A DNA stretch of 6,231 nt from positions 1-6,231 of the forward strand of contig WFTY01000092.1 in the NCBI GenBank assembly GCA_015485245.1. The letters run 5' to 3'. Origin of the DNA: Anaerolineales bacterium (GTDB lineage: Bacteria; Chloroflexota; Anaerolineae; Anaerolineales; UBA11858). The notes beneath the pieces were generated by a model that saw only the letters and a list, made by a program, of their open reading frames with translations, was not told where the DNA came from and did not search any database. Position 1 is the stretch's first letter. Each line of letters begins with the position of its first letter. The position numbers and the translations under genes were made by a program. Positions 6,050-6,231 of this stretch are shown one piece after another.

Positions 6050-6231
6050 GGATGGCCTCGCGCTCCACGTATGGCCGCAACTCGGGACGCAAGGCCTTGT
6101 CCGTAACCAGATCCACGGGCCGGCCGAGGAGGTCTTCCAGATAGAACTGCAGTCCGAAATAACGCGCGGACGTCGCCGGCCCATCGAAGCGCACCAGGAT
6201 ATCGATATCGCTCTTGCCGGTTGCCTCACCC
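6042..6231 (-). CDS. mntA: MntA-family nucleotidyltransferase antitoxin, 5' end outside window
   Basis: Minimal nucleotidyltransferase (MNT) that acts as antitoxin by adding AMP to HepT. Sixty-two residues are visible from the right edge to TGA at 6044-6042. They begin just inside the nucleotide-binding loop and include the metal-binding pair in GKSDIDILVRF (D8 and D10 of the visible part), the helix YFGLQFYLEDLLG, and the third acidic strand PVDLVT (D40), followed by LRPELRPYVEREAIHV, a common MntA ending. About 35 N-terminal residues with the G-S motif should lie beyond the window. The last 8 bases overlap the start of hepT, typical of the MntA-HepT pair. The visible part is intact, so an antitoxin may survive without a working toxin. 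Any promoter for the minus-strand operon probably lies beyond the right edge, since no convincing -10/-35 pair is visible between here and druA. Confidence 0.88.
   Translation of the reverse strand, partial: GEATGKSDIDILVRFDGPATSARYFGLQFYLEDLLGRPVDLVTDKALRPELRPYVEREAIHV

Noticed and set aside
6050..6229. 60-residue N-terminal extension of hepT
   Set aside because: Those bases encode MntA in another frame with its DxD and VDLVT motifs. HepT starts at the ATG at 6049, where the family sequence begins.

Overview
The window is a mosaic of accessory DNA, probably the edge of a genomic island or integrative element in a GC-rich proteobacterium. The proteobacterial guess rests on GC-rich coding sequence, Shine-Dalgarno-led tightly spaced genes, and the flavour of the integrase and MntA/HepT proteins; I cannot name a genus. 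No rRNA, tRNA, CRISPR array or complete insertion sequence is visible, and no stretch over 300 bases lacks a gene.

Layout, left to right. A tyrosine-recombinase integrase (1-948, +) runs in from the left edge, lacking only its N-terminus. It converges on a minus-strand operon that fills the rest of the window. Read in the direction of transcription from the right edge, that strand holds: the 3' part of mntA (6231-6042); a hepT toxin gene (6049-5564) that loses its identity just before its catalytic motif; a remnant of the C-terminus of a Cas4/UvrD-type PD-(D/E)XK nuclease (about 5787-5538), fused in frame to hepT and then frameshifted; a DUF4338/DruA-family gene (5513-4359); a NurA-family nuclease gene (4350-3208); a HerA-family hexameric ATPase gene (3204-1165); and a 53-residue lysine-rich protein gene (1127-966). 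Gaps along the intact genes are 8, 3 and 37 bases, and the ancestral nuclease frame ends 24 bases before druA, so all of these look like one transcription unit.

How the genes may work together. HerA and NurA are known partners: a DNA-translocating hexameric ring and the nuclease it drives in DNA end processing. DruA (DUF4338) is a component of Druantia type I anti-phage systems. Its pairing here with NurA-HerA, without the large DruE helicase that is the Druantia signature, suggests a separate DNA-targeting defence module. The nuclease remnant directly upstream of druA suggests the ancestral operon had a further helicase/nuclease gene, lost when a broken mntA-hepT module became joined to it. 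The terminal lysine-rich protein may be a DNA-binding accessory. A defence role is inference from family membership and context; the gene order, the chimeric hepT and the frameshifted Cys cluster are read directly from the sequence.
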